From Butyrivibrio sp. INlla16 (GTDB taxonomy: Bacteria; Bacillota; Clostridia; Lachnospirales; Lachnospiraceae): DNA of 64,000 nt. Positions within the stretch are counted from its first letter, which is position 1. Each line of letters begins with the position of its first letter. The DNA lies in contig NZ_FMYB01000004.1 of NCBI RefSeq assembly GCF_900104155.1, positions 62,001 to 126,000 of the forward strand, written 5' to 3'. The notes below the pieces were generated by a model, which made no database searches, was not told the origin of the DNA, and was given only the letters and a program-made list of their open reading frames with translations. This document shows positions 51,433-60,647 of the stretch, piece after piece. A program made the translations under genes and the position numbers.

Positions 51433-53205
51433 TTAGTTACCAAAGTCAAAACCGAATCCGAAAGGATTTGAGAAGGGATCGATTCCCTGTTGTCCTTCCT
51501 GTCCTTCTTCCTGCTTCGCATCGGGCTGCTGCTCGCCATCATACTTCTGTCCTTGTGTATCATCACTGTCGGACTGAACAGTCTGCTTGGATCCCAGAGT
51601 AACCTGAAGCTCCTGTTCCTGATATCCACCTGATGCCTGTCTCTGAACAGTGATTGTTACTACCTCTCCTGCCTCATAATATGCCAGTCTGTTCTGGAGA
51701 TCATCCATAGAAGAAATCTCTTTTCCATCAAACTTTGTGATGATATCTTTTTCCTGAACACCTGCTGCCTTAGCGCCGCCATCCTCAGAAACAGCTGCTA
51801 CATAAACACCGAGAGGAAGTCCGTACATCTCTGATACATCAGAAGTAACGCTGACTCCTGAGATTCCAAGATAGCCTCTGTTCTCCTCGTCAACCTTGGC
51901 GCGTGTCTTCTCTGTCATAAGCTGCTCAATGATAGGCTTAGCAATGGAAATCGGAATAGCATATCCCATACCTTCAACGGTTGAACCGCCAATCTTGTTG
52001 GAGTTGATACCGATAACTTCACCGTTGATATTTAAAAGTGCACCGCCGGAGTTACCGGGGTTGATCTCTGCATTGGTCTGTATAAATGTACCCTGCTTTT
52101 CATCATCAAGGTCAATTACACGGTTGATAGCGCTTACTACACCTGTAGTAACTGACTGGCCATATCCGAGCGCATTGCCGATTGCTATTGCGGGCTCACC
52201 AAGTGTAAGTGAATCGGAATCACCAAGGGCTGCTATAGCGATAGCGTTTCTGGTATCTGCTGCAAGGTCTGAAAGCTGTACTGCGATTACTGCAAGATCC
52301 ATATCAGAATCTGTTCCCTTAACCTCAGCTGCTGACTTACTGTCATCTGCAAACTGAACCTCAAGAGAGTCAGCACCCTCAATAACATGGTAGTTGGTCG
52401 CAATTAAAAGCTCTGTATCATTTGTTCCTACTATGAATCCTGAACCGGAAGCTGTCTGTTCCTGACTGTACTTCTGTCCGAAGTAGTTATAGGACTGTGT
52501 GAAGTTGTTGTTGATGGAAACCATGGCAGGCATTGCCTTGGCAACAACCTCTGTTACATCTGTAACAACTGTTCTTGAACTTTCTACTGTCTCTGTCTGT
52601 GCAATTCCTGCATTGTCTCCACTTCCCAGAACAGAATCTGTGCTGCCGGTCTCTTCTTTAGCTGCTGCTACATCCGGCTCGGCAACAGTCTCGCTGTTGT
52701 CCTTTTCTATACTCTTTTCCTCTGCCTTAGCCTGATCGTCTTTCTCTGTGGCAGCAGGAATCTGTGAAATTCTGGTCATGCTATAGTAGCCTGCACCGAG
52801 TCCCAGACAAAGAACAAGTGCGATAGCTATCGCAGCTGCAACTTTCTTTCCTGTCCCTGATTTCTTAGGACCGTTTCCTCCATTCATACCGGGCTGATAA
52901 GAATACTGGTAATTACCATAGGTTCCCTGGTTGTTGTAATTGTAGTTACCGTAGGTATTGTTGTTCTGGCCGTAACCTGAACCGTTGTTTCCGGAGCCTG
53001 TGTAGTTACCGTACGTATTGTTTCGGTTGTATGTCCCCTGACCGTAGGTATTGTTACCACCCTGTCCATAGGTGTTCTGATTCTGTCCGTAAGAGTTATT
53101 GCCCTGACTATAGGTGTTTTCGCTCTGTGCGTTGTTAGTTTCAGCTTCCCTTCCAAACCCCGCTTCCTGATTGTTTTGTTGCTCGTTATTTTCATTATCA
53201 AACAT
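51433..53205 (-). CDS. htrA: HtrA/DegP-type membrane serine protease with Asn/Gly/Tyr-rich N-terminus
   Basis: 590 residues. Residues 1-112 are cytoplasmic low complexity, very rich in Asn, Gly, Gln and Tyr, with about seven NTYG-like repeats. One membrane segment follows (121-141), then an acidic linker. The protease domain has His273 (ATNYHVIEG), Asp303 (DSDMDLAVI) and Ser386 (NPGNSGGAL). One PDZ domain lies at about 480-570 and a Gln/Asp/Gly-rich tail ends the protein. It acts outside the membrane in quality control. GAGGT lies 9 nt before the ATG. Confidence 0.93.
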   Translation of the reverse strand: MFDNENNEQQNNQEAGFGREAETNNAQSENTYSQGNNSYGQNQNTYGQGGNNTYGQGTYNRNNTYGNYTGSGNNGSGYGQNNNTYGNYNYNNQGTYGNYQYSYQPGMNGGNGPKKSGTGKKVAAAIAIALVLCLGLGAGYYSMTRISQIPAATEKDDQAKAEEKSIEKDNSETVAEPDVAAAKEETGSTDSVLGSGDNAGIAQTETVESSRTVVTDVTEVVAKAMPAMVSINNNFTQSYNYFGQKYSQEQTASGSGFIVGTNDTELLIATNYHVIEGADSLEVQFADDSKSAAEVKGTDSDMDLAVIAVQLSDLAADTRNAIAIAALGDSDSLTLGEPAIAIGNALGYGQSVTTGVVSAINRVIDLDDEKQGTFIQTNAEINPGNSGGALLNINGEVIGINSNKIGGSTVEGMGYAIPISIAKPIIEQLMTEKTRAKVDEENRGYLGISGVSVTSDVSEMYGLPLGVYVAAVSEDGGAKAAGVQEKDIITKFDGKEISSMDDLQNRLAYYEAGEVVTITVQRQASGGYQEQELQVTLGSKQTVQSDSDDTQGQKYDGEQQPDAKQEEGQEGQQGIDPFSNPFGFGFDFGN

Positions 53206-53313
53206 CGTTCATTACCTCTTTTCTTTGATAAATTTGATAAATAAGTTCTCTCATTTGTTTTTTACAAGATTCAGTATAGTTTCAGTTTGTGACGAAATTG
53301 TGATAAAAGTATC

Positions 53314-53370
53314 AAAAAAATATTTCCCACACCTAAATCCAAACTAAATGTTTGTTTCAAGTGTGGGAAA
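53314..53370 (-). terminator. Terminator after the 92-residue gene
   Basis: TTTCCCACAC-28 nt-GTGTGGGAAA with an inner CAAAC/GTTTG stem, followed by seven Ts on the minus strand, just after the stop at 53379. Confidence 0.85.
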
Positions 53371-53378
53371 TATAATAA

Positions 53379-53657
53379 TCAATAATAGAAGTCGTCCTCT
53401 TCGATCACCTGAATCTCCATGTAATCAAACGGAATCTCTTCAATAAATGCATCCTTTGTAAATCTGCATTTGTTATGTAATTGAAAATCGTGAACAGTGG
53501 ACTTTAGCCATATCGGCTTACTAAGATCCATGTCATAACAGGCTTTCTCGAGAGCATTCATAACCTTGTGAGTTCTGGTGTCCATCGAATTGTCTTCTAT
53601 GACGGTATCTTTTAAAAGGTGGTTGTCCTCTATAAGTCTTACCCAAAGCCTAAACAT
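53379..53657 (-). CDS. Conserved hypothetical protein
   Basis: 92 residues, soluble, with a tail of acidic and aromatic residues (EEDDFYY) and one Cys in KACYDMDLSKPIWL. It starts 10 bp after galE, so it is co-transcribed. No domain recognised. Length, position and a good terminator support it as a real gene. Confidence 0.65.
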   Translation of the reverse strand: MFRLWVRLIEDNHLLKDTVIEDNSMDTRTHKVMNALEKACYDMDLSKPIWLKSTVHDFQLHNKCRFTKDAFIEEIPFDYMEIQVIEEDDFYY

Positions 53658-53667
53658 GTGTCCTTAT

Positions 53668-54684
53668 TTAATCCTCGTAGCCGTTAGGATTCTGACTCTG
53701 CCATCTCCAGGAATCTTCGCACATCTCGCGGATACCGTTCTGCGCCTCCCATCCAAGCTCCTTCTTAGCCTTGTCAGCATTTGAGTAGCATGTAGCGATG
53801 TCTCCTGCACGTCTGGGCTGAATCTCGTAAGGGATCTTAACTCCGTTAGCTTCCTCGAAGTTCTTTACGATATCAAGAACACTGTAACCAACGCCTGTAC
53901 CGAGATTATAGATTGAAAGTCCGCTGCCGGGCTCAAGTTTCTTAAGAGCCTTAACATGTCCTACTGCAAGATCAACTACATGGATGTAATCGCGGACACC
54001 TGTTCCGTCGGGTGTATCATAGTCGTTACCGAATACATTGAGCTTAGGAAGTCTTCCTACAGCAACCTGTGTAATGTAAGGCATGAGGTTGTTCGGTATA
54101 CCGTTGGGGTTCTCACCCATAGTACCGCTCTTGTGAGCACCGATAGGATTGAAGTATCTAAGAAGAACCACATTCCATTCCTTATCAGCAAACTGAATGT
54201 CTGAAAGAACCTGCTCAAGCATTGACTTTGTCCATCCGTAAGGATTGGTGCACTGTCCCTTAGGACACTCTTCAGTAATCGGAATAAATGCGGGATTGCC
54301 GTAAACAGTTGCTGAAGATGAGAAGATGATGTTCTTGCAGCCATGCTTTCTCATTACATCAACAAGAGTAAGTGTTCCTGTGATGTTGTTATCATAGTAC
54401 TCCCAAGGCTTCTGAACTGATTCACCTACTGCCTTAAGTCCTGCGAAGTGAATAACGCTGTCGATCTTTTCCTTAGTGAAAATCTCCTCAAGGCCTTCTC
54501 TGTCGCGGATGTCTGCCTTATAAAAAGGAACCTTTTTGCCTGTGATGGCTTCAACGCGCGCAAGAACCTTCTCGCTTGCATTGGCAAGGTTATCCATAAC
54601 AACTACGTCATATCCTGCGTTCTGAAGCTCTACTACTGTGTGGCTTCCGATATATCCGGCACCACCTGTAACTAATATTGCCAT
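53668..54684 (-). CDS. galE: UDP-glucose 4-epimerase
   Basis: 338 residues, interconverts UDP-glucose and UDP-galactose. NAD-binding GGAGYIGSH at residues 7-15, catalytic Ser in SSSATVYG and Tyr/Lys in NPYGWTKSM. Length is standard. GGGAGG lies before the ATG, next to a repeat palindrome. It follows the UDPGP-family gene, whose product would supply UDP-glucose, so the two form a nucleotide-sugar operon. Confidence 0.96.
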   Translation of the reverse strand: MAILVTGGAGYIGSHTVVELQNAGYDVVVMDNLANASEKVLARVEAITGKKVPFYKADIRDREGLEEIFTKEKIDSVIHFAGLKAVGESVQKPWEYYDNNITGTLTLVDVMRKHGCKNIIFSSSATVYGNPAFIPITEECPKGQCTNPYGWTKSMLEQVLSDIQFADKEWNVVLLRYFNPIGAHKSGTMGENPNGIPNNLMPYITQVAVGRLPKLNVFGNDYDTPDGTGVRDYIHVVDLAVGHVKALKKLEPGSGLSIYNLGTGVGYSVLDIVKNFEEANGVKIPYEIQPRRAGDIATCYSNADKAKKELGWEAQNGIREMCEDSWRWQSQNPNGYED

Positions 54685-54703
54685 ACTCTATCCTCCCTAT
54701 TTC

Positions 54704-54735
54704 CCCTCATCCGTCAGCTCGCTGACGGATGAGGG
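54704..54735 (-). repeat. Dispersed repeat, palindromic variant (copy D)
   Basis: A perfect palindrome: CCCTCATCCGTCAGC and its complement separated by 2 nt. It keeps only the GGATGAGG-end hairpin of the repeat family and lies between the UDPGP gene stop and galE. The GGATGAGGGG end is close to, but upstream of, the galE ribosome site. Confidence 0.7.
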
Positions 54736-54741
54736 TATTTA

Positions 54742-55968
54742 TTATAATTCAATATTGTTCTTCTTGCACAACTCTCTTGCTGACTCAACAGAATCCTTAC
54801 CTGTCTTGTTCTTGATAGGTGCGAATTCTTTCTCACGAACAACCTCGTAAGGTACACAGCTGTCAAGCTCGTGGATCATATCAAGAACCAGCTGCTCGAA
54901 CTTGCATCCGTTGGGTGTCTCGGGCTTAACAAGCTCGCCGTTATCATTTATGAAAGGAATCTTCTTCTCAACAACGTGAAGAGGAAGTTCATTCTTTGCG
55001 ATTCTCTCAAGCGCAGGTACATTGAAGAGGTAGTTAAGGATAACACCGTAGTTGTATGCGGGATCTCCTGCCTCATCCTTGGCATCCATCATCTCCTGTG
55101 TGAGCTCATAGTACTCAACGATTGAAGGCTTGCCATCCTCAAGACACATAACACCAACGCCCTCATCGGGAGCATTTTTCTTAACAACCTTAGCACCAAC
55201 CTCTGCCTTCTGTGCGATTGTAGCACCTACGAAACAGGGATCTGCGATTCTCTGAAGTACGTTGTCAACTGCGAAGATGTTAACCCACTCGATACCTTCA
55301 GCGTGAAGTGTCTTATCAAGACCTGCTTTAATCATAGAAGAAAACCATCCTGCATTACCGTTGGGTGATGTGGAGATACGTCCCTTTTCTTCCATATAAA
55401 CCTTACCTTCGTAATCTGAAGCGGGAGCCATGTCCTGCTTGAAGAAGGTAACCTTGTCAGCCTTATATCCGAAGAAATTCTTCTCTGTAAGGAAGTTAAC
55501 TGTCTTCTCGTGATTCTTCTCACTTGTCATAATGAAAAGATGGATCCATGAACCTGTTGCATTAACAACATCAAGAAGGTTCTCTATAATTCTCTGGAAA
55601 ATGAATACTTCCTTTGTAAGACCGATGTTGTACATTCCCTTAGGATCATCGGAGCCGAGTCTTGTACCCATACCGCCGGCAAGAAGACATGCAGCAACCT
55701 TACCCTGCTGAATTGCCTCTGTACCGATCTTATTAAACTCATCTTTTCTCTTCTCAATCTCTGAAAGCTGCATGCATGCAAGAGGCTCGAATTTTCCTCT
55801 CTCTGAACCATGACCTAAATTCTTTGCATTTTTCAGAACTTCGAAATCAGTCTCATCAATCTGCTGAAGAAGAGCTGCCTTCTCAGCATCTGAAAGCTCA
55901 TCATAATACTTGAGGACATGCATCTGTCCGTTTGCTTCAAGTTTTTTCTTAGCTTCTTCAAATGTCAT
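54742..55968 (-). CDS. UTP--sugar-1-phosphate uridylyltransferase (UDPGP family)
   Basis: 408 residues. Of the eukaryote-like UDPGP family, not the GalU type: LLAGGMGTRLGSDDPKGMYNI (nucleotide binding), then NGNAGWFSSMI and GVMCLEDGKPSIVEYYEL. Members use UTP with glucose-1-phosphate, N-acetylglucosamine-1-phosphate or both. Its place before galE favours UDP-glucose or UDP-GlcNAc supply for epimerisation. AAAGGAG lies 8 nt before the ATG. Confidence 0.88.
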   Translation of the reverse strand: MTFEEAKKKLEANGQMHVLKYYDELSDAEKAALLQQIDETDFEVLKNAKNLGHGSERGKFEPLACMQLSEIEKRKDEFNKIGTEAIQQGKVAACLLAGGMGTRLGSDDPKGMYNIGLTKEVFIFQRIIENLLDVVNATGSWIHLFIMTSEKNHEKTVNFLTEKNFFGYKADKVTFFKQDMAPASDYEGKVYMEEKGRISTSPNGNAGWFSSMIKAGLDKTLHAEGIEWVNIFAVDNVLQRIADPCFVGATIAQKAEVGAKVVKKNAPDEGVGVMCLEDGKPSIVEYYELTQEMMDAKDEAGDPAYNYGVILNYLFNVPALERIAKNELPLHVVEKKIPFINDNGELVKPETPNGCKFEQLVLDMIHELDSCVPYEVVREKEFAPIKNKTGKDSVESARELCKKNNIEL

Positions 55969-56065
55969 AATACATTCTCCTTTACTACAAAATAAGCGCT
56001 TCTATAATAATATCTCACACCATGAATAAAAACAATCCAAAAAACGCTCTCACTATTCCATTTTT

Positions 56066-56092
56066 CCCTATAACATGCGAAAATATATAGGG
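56066..56092. promoter_or_regulatory. Inverted repeat in the divergent gap upstream of the hydroxyacid dehydrogenase gene
   Basis: CCCTATA-13 nt-TATAGGG in the 169-bp gap between the divergent UDPGP and dehydrogenase genes. It could be an operator; no matching copy was found elsewhere. Confidence 0.35.
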
Positions 56093-56137
56093 TTTATAGC
56101 CACTTAAGGTCAAATATACATAGAAAGGACAAAAACC

Positions 56138-57109
56138 ATGAAAATAGTAGCAGCAGAAATTGACAGCGTGGGAAATGATCTTGATTACACCGAGTTTTCA
56201 AAAATCGGTGACGTTACATATTATAAGAACAAAGTGACAGCAGACAATGCCGCAGAGCGCCTTGCTGGAGTTGAGGTCCTTTGCATCAACAAGTCAAAGA
56301 TAACCACAGAAATTCTTGATAAAGCTCCGGATTTAAAGCTCATCTGCGAGTTTGCAACAGGCTTCGACAACGTCGATATCAAAGCCTGCGCAGAGCGCGG
56401 TGTGAAGGTCGCTAACGTTGCGGGATATTCTACTATGTCCGTTGCTCAGCACACCTTCGCACTTCTCTTTTATCTGATGGAGAGCCTCAAGGATTACGAT
56501 GAGTTTGTGAAAAGCGGCGAATATGCGGCTCAGGAATACTTTTGCAAGCTTGACATCCCGTATCATGAAATCGACAGTATGACCTGGGGTATCATCGGAA
56601 TGGGTAATATCGGAAGAAAAGTTGCCCAGATAGCAACTGCCTTCGGAGCAAAGGTTATCTTCTACTCCGCATCAGGAAGAACCGAGCACAAGGATGAGGA
56701 CAAAGCTTACGAGATGGTAAGTTTTGACGAGCTATTAGAGCGAAGCGACATTCTCTCTCTCCACTGCCCTCTCACAGACAGCACAAGAAATCTTATCGAT
56801 GCAGCTGCATTTAAGAAGATGAAGAAAACCGCATATCTCATCAATGTCGCAAGAGGTCCAGTAGTTAACGAGGATGATCTTGCAAATGCAATTGAGCAGG
56901 GTGAGATCGCAGGCGCCGGCCTCGACGTTCTTACTGTGGAGCCCATGAAAAAAGACAGCCCGCTTCTTAGAATTAAGGACAGCCAGAAGCTCTTTGTTAC
57001 ACCTCACATGGCCTGGGCCAGCGTTGAAGCCAGAATCCGCTGCGTCGATGAAGTCGCTAAGAACATAGCCGCTTTTGAAAAGGGCGAAAAAAGAAATATC
57101 GTTAACTGA
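56138..57109 (+). CDS. D-2-hydroxyacid dehydrogenase
   Basis: 323 residues, NAD(P)-dependent. Substrate domain, then the nucleotide-binding motif GIIGMGNIGRKVA (about 152-164), catalytic Arg in NVARGPVV, Glu in DVLTVEP and His in VTPHMAWAS. Likely acts on hydroxypyruvate, glycerate, lactate or similar; the exact substrate is unclear. AAAGGA before the ATG. It is followed 46 bp later by an aldose epimerase gene on the same strand. Confidence 0.9.
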   Translation: MKIVAAEIDSVGNDLDYTEFSKIGDVTYYKNKVTADNAAERLAGVEVLCINKSKITTEILDKAPDLKLICEFATGFDNVDIKACAERGVKVANVAGYSTMSVAQHTFALLFYLMESLKDYDEFVKSGEYAAQEYFCKLDIPYHEIDSMTWGIIGMGNIGRKVAQIATAFGAKVIFYSASGRTEHKDEDKAYEMVSFDELLERSDILSLHCPLTDSTRNLIDAAAFKKMKKTAYLINVARGPVVNEDDLANAIEQGEIAGAGLDVLTVEPMKKDSPLLRIKDSQKLFVTPHMAWASVEARIRCVDEVAKNIAAFEKGEKRNIVN

Positions 57110-57155
57110 TTAGATAATAAAATGGCATATACCATTTTCAGGAAGGGACAGAACT

Positions 57156-58028
57156 ATGAGAACTAGTCTTACCAATAATGTGATTATCGCTGAGATTGAG
57201 ACAGCCGGTGCTGAGTTAAAAAGTATCAAAAAAGGTGGTAAGGAATATATGTGGTGCGCAGATCCCGCATTTTGGAATCGCACCTCACCAGTACTCTTTC
57301 CTTTTGTAGGTGCTGTTGCAGACGGCAAATACAGGGTTGGCGGCCACGAATATCCCATGGGCCAGCACGGCTTTGCAAGAGATATGGAATTTGAGCTTGA
57401 GGAAAAAGCTGATGACTGTGCAGTTTTCTCCCTTACTTCAAATGAAACAACACTTTCAAAATATCCCTTTGATTTTAAGCTGACCATCTCCTACAAGCTT
57501 GATGGTGACAGTATTATTGTGGGATGGAAGGTAGAAAACACAGGAAAAGGCGATATGCCTTTTGCGATCGGAGCTCATCCGGCATTTAACTGCGAGCTCA
57601 GCTCTGAAGGCACATTGAAAGGAAATTCAGTAGTATTAAAAACAGATAAGGATGTCCTCACTGTGAGAAAGTTCCATGATCCTCTCGCTGCAAACGAGAC
57701 CTATGAACTTACTCTGAAGAGCGACAAATCCTTCGAAGTTGATGAGCACACCTTCGACGGCGGCGCAATCATTCTGGAAAATAGCCAGGTTAGCGGTGCC
57801 AGCATCAAAAATGCAGAAGGCGATGTTTTCGTTGAGATGGCCTTCGATGCTCCGCTTCTTGGAATCTGGTCTCCCGTCGGTAAAAATGCTCCGTTCATCT
57901 GCCTCGAGCCCTGGTATGGAAGAGCTGACGCAGAGGGATTTTCAGGTGAATTAAAAGACCGCGACTTTGAGCAGCTCCTTAATCCGGGCGACGCTTTTGA
58001 CACAGAGTACCGCGTTTCTTTTAAATAA
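57156..58028 (+). CDS. Aldose 1-epimerase family protein
   Basis: 290 residues, galactose-mutarotase fold. Features include FPFVGAVADGKYRVGGHEYPM, GQHGFARDMEF (with a likely catalytic His), FAIGAHPAFNCEL (second His) and FICLEPWYGRAD (catalytic Glu). It is of the LacX-like subgroup. Acts on the anomer of a hexose, possibly sugar phosphates. AAGGGA lies before the ATG. Confidence 0.88.
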   Translation: MRTSLTNNVIIAEIETAGAELKSIKKGGKEYMWCADPAFWNRTSPVLFPFVGAVADGKYRVGGHEYPMGQHGFARDMEFELEEKADDCAVFSLTSNETTLSKYPFDFKLTISYKLDGDSIIVGWKVENTGKGDMPFAIGAHPAFNCELSSEGTLKGNSVVLKTDKDVLTVRKFHDPLAANETYELTLKSDKSFEVDEHTFDGGAIILENSQVSGASIKNAEGDVFVEMAFDAPLLGIWSPVGKNAPFICLEPWYGRADAEGFSGELKDRDFEQLLNPGDAFDTEYRVSFK

Positions 58029-58067
58029 TCGTTGTATCTGAGTTTTGAAGATAATTGTGATATCAGA

Positions 58068-58832
58068 TTACGATATCTGACCTCCGGATATAATATCGTG
58101 ATCCGCGAGCACGCGGCTCAAAGCTTCCTCATCCGCTACTATACTCACATTATTGTGAAGCTGTAAGATGGATGCGGGAACCGCCGGTGTTATCGGACCA
58201 AACAATGACTCATAAAGGGCATCCGCTTTTCTCTCTCCTGAGGCGATGAGCAGGATGCTTTTTGCTTGCATTATATTCTTTATTCCCATGGAATATGCAT
58301 ATCTGGGGACGTCTCTCTCCGATATAAAAAACCTGGCATTTGCCTTGATTGTATTCTCGGTAAGAGCCACGCAGTGAGTAGTTTTGTCAAATGAGATTCC
58401 GGGTTCGTTAAACCCAATATGGCCATTACTTCCTATTCCAAGTAGCTGTAAATCAATTCCACCGCATTCATTTATGACGTTGTCATATCGATTGCACTCT
58501 TTTTCGGAATCCTCTTCGCGGCCATTAGGAATATTGGTGTTTTCCTGTTTGATATTAATATGATCAAACAGATTGGTGTGCATAAAGTGATAATAACTCT
58601 GCTCATCCTCAGGGCTGAGTCCCTTGTATTCATCGAGGTTTATCGTCTTCACCTCCGAAAAATCAAGGTCACCCTTTTTATACCAATCGATGAGTTGTTT
58701 ATAAGTCCCGATGGGAGATGAACCGGTTGCAAGGCCAAGAACCGCATCCGGCTTCATGATTACCTGCGCAGAGATAATATTCGCAGCTTTTCTACTCAGG
58801 TCATTATAATCTTTTGCTCTGTAGATTCTCAT
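58068..58832 (-). CDS. nagB: Glucosamine-6-phosphate deaminase
   Basis: 254 residues from the ATG at 58832 (GAGGGGG 6 nt upstream). Converts glucosamine 6-phosphate to fructose 6-phosphate and ammonia. Motifs: LATGSSPIGTYKQLI, NLDEYKGLSPEDEQSY and LGIGSNGHIGFNEPG. Slightly longer than the average NagB. It lies after the sugar isomerase gene but a terminator separates them, so it has its own transcript. Confidence 0.95.
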   Translation of the reverse strand: MRIYRAKDYNDLSRKAANIISAQVIMKPDAVLGLATGSSPIGTYKQLIDWYKKGDLDFSEVKTINLDEYKGLSPEDEQSYYHFMHTNLFDHINIKQENTNIPNGREEDSEKECNRYDNVINECGGIDLQLLGIGSNGHIGFNEPGISFDKTTHCVALTENTIKANARFFISERDVPRYAYSMGIKNIMQAKSILLIASGERKADALYESLFGPITPAVPASILQLHNNVSIVADEEALSRVLADHDIISGGQIS

Positions 58833-58902
58833 GCATAACCCCCTCATTATTTGGCATTAGCATTTTCATTTCTGCTTCCATTATAAATCTGTTTTCACGC
58901 AT

Positions 58903-58944
58903 AAAAAAGCCGCAGATGCGTACCTTATGGTAAACATCTGCGGC
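58903..58944 (-). terminator. Terminator after the sugar isomerase gene
   Basis: GCCGCAGATG-16 nt-CATCTGCGGC, a perfect 10-bp stem, followed by six Ts on the minus strand, 32 bp after the isomerase stop. Confidence 0.9.
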
Positions 58945-58975
58945 CTATTATTTTTCCTAAATAATCACTTAGTAA

Positions 58976-60454
58976 TTAAGCGAAAGGGTTCTCTGTAGGA
59001 TAAGGAAGTGATGCAGGCTGGTTGTAGCCGATTACTTCTGCTCCAACATACTTGAATACCTCGAAGAGTGCCTTTCCGAAGTGACCGAATGCTACTGCAC
59101 CGTGATGAGGGAAGTTGTGCTGGATAAGAATGTGTCTGTAGAATCTTCCCATCTCCGGAATAGCGAATACACCGATACCACCGAAGGATCTTGTAGGAAC
59201 ATTGAGAACCTCACCCTGTGCAACGTATGCCTTAAGGTGGTTATCAGATGTGCTCTGAAGTCTGTAGAATGTGATGTTGCCGGGAGCGATATCACCTTCA
59301 AGTGTTCCCTGTGTAACTTCCTCAGGAAGGTTTCTAGCCATGATTCTCTGGAACTTCATCTCGCAGCTAGCAAGCTTGCTTGTGCAAGTATTTCCACAGT
59401 GGAAGCCCATGAATGTATCTGTGTGCTTGTAGTCGAACTTGCCCTTGATGGACTCTTCGTACATATCAGCAGGTACAGAGTTGTTGATATCAAGAAGTGT
59501 TACAGCGTCATCAGAGATGCATGTTCCGATGAACTCTGAGATTGCACCGTAGATATCTACTTCGCAGGATACCGGAATTCCGCGGCCTGTAAGTCTTGAG
59601 TTTACATAGCAGGGAACGAATCCGAACTGAGTCTGGAATGCAGGCCAGCACTTACCGGCGATACATACAAACTTCTTGCCGCCTCTGTGCTCCTCGATCC
59701 AGTCAAGAAGTGTAAGCTCATACTGAGCAAGCTTAGCAAGGATTTCAGGCTTCTTGTTGCCTGCGCCAAGATCCTTCTCCATGTCTGCAACAACTTCAGG
59801 AATTCTCTTGTCATCAGCGTGCTTGTTGAAGCTCTCGAAAAGATCAAGCTCTGAGTTCTCTTCGATCTCTGCACCCATGTTGTAGATCTGCTGAATAGGT
59901 GCGTTACAAGCAAGGAAGTTCATCGGACGAGGACCAAAGCTGATAACCTTGAGCTCTGAAAGTCCGTAAAGTGCTCTTGCGATCGGAACGAACTCGTTGA
60001 TCATCTTAGCGCACTCATCTGCTGTTCCAACAGGATATTCAGGAATATATGCCTTTACATTGCGAAGGTGAAGGTTGTAGCTTGCGTTAAGCATTCCGCA
60101 GTAAGCATCTCCTCTGCCGTCGATAAGGTCATTCTGTGACTCCTCTGCTGCTGCGCAGAACATTACAGGACCACCGAACTTCTCAGCAAGAAGTGTCTCG
60201 GAAATCTCGGGACCGAAATTACCAAGATATACGCAAAGTGCGTTACAGCCTGCCTTCTTAACATCCTCAAGAGCCTCAAGTGTCTGAGTCTCGCTCTCGA
60301 TGATGCAAACAGGGCACTCATAAATGTCGTCTTTGTTGTAAAGCTTTGTGTAGCTCTCTACAAGAGCCTTTCTACGATTGATTGCAAGTGATGCCGGGAA
60401 ACAGTCACGGCTTACTGCAACTATACCAATTTTAGCCTGGGGAATGTTATTCAT
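58976..60454 (-). CDS. L-fucose/L-arabinose isomerase family protein
   Basis: 492 residues. The FucI/AraA fold is suggested by FVCIAGKCWPAFQTQFG, SCEVDIYGAISEFIG, FMGFHCGNT and HHGAVAFGHFGKALFE in the C-terminal half, with likely metal ligands Glu (CEVDIYG), Asp (TLLDINN) and His (GFHCGN). It is neither a clear AraA nor a clear FucI. Its promoter overlaps a LacI-type operator, and the lacI gene is next upstream, so it is part of an inducible sugar pathway with the DUF4867 gene. Confidence 0.85.
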   Translation of the reverse strand: MNNIPQAKIGIVAVSRDCFPASLAINRRKALVESYTKLYNKDDIYECPVCIIESETQTLEALEDVKKAGCNALCVYLGNFGPEISETLLAEKFGGPVMFCAAAEESQNDLIDGRGDAYCGMLNASYNLHLRNVKAYIPEYPVGTADECAKMINEFVPIARALYGLSELKVISFGPRPMNFLACNAPIQQIYNMGAEIEENSELDLFESFNKHADDKRIPEVVADMEKDLGAGNKKPEILAKLAQYELTLLDWIEEHRGGKKFVCIAGKCWPAFQTQFGFVPCYVNSRLTGRGIPVSCEVDIYGAISEFIGTCISDDAVTLLDINNSVPADMYEESIKGKFDYKHTDTFMGFHCGNTCTSKLASCEMKFQRIMARNLPEEVTQGTLEGDIAPGNITFYRLQSTSDNHLKAYVAQGEVLNVPTRSFGGIGVFAIPEMGRFYRHILIQHNFPHHGAVAFGHFGKALFEVFKYVGAEVIGYNQPASLPYPTENPFA

Positions 60455-60496
60455 CCTTAAATCCTCCTACCCTTAAAATAATTGTTTTTGTTAAAA

Positions 60497-60550
60497 TGTG
60501 TGTACGTTCACACACTCCTAAATCATAAGTTTTGGTGCCTTTTTTGTCAA
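60497..60550 (-). promoter_or_regulatory. Promoter and LacI-type operator of the isomerase gene
   Basis: TTGACA (60545-60550)-17 nt-TATGAT (60522-60527), followed 7 nt later by TGTGTGAACGTACACACA (60497-60514), a nearly perfect 18-bp palindrome with central ACGT that overlaps the start site. The same ACGTACACACA half site recurs at the DUF4867-lacI promoter. Confidence 0.8.
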
Positions 60551-60601
60551 CGGGGCATATTTCACAGAAATAAAGACAAAAATCTGTTAACTATTCCTCC
60601 T

Positions 60602-60646
60602 GCCTTCCCCCTCTGGGGGAAGGTGGCGCGTAGCGCCGGATGAGGG
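60602..60646 (+). repeat. Dispersed two-hairpin repeat, copy E
   Basis: Plus-strand order GCCTTCCCC-3 nt-GGGGGAAGG, GGCGC-GTA-GCGCC, GGATGAGG. Unlike the others it points opposite to the flanking genes. It begins 2 bp after the lacI stop, so it may act as the lacI terminator and not as a ribosome site. Confidence 0.8.
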
Positions 60647-60647
60647 T

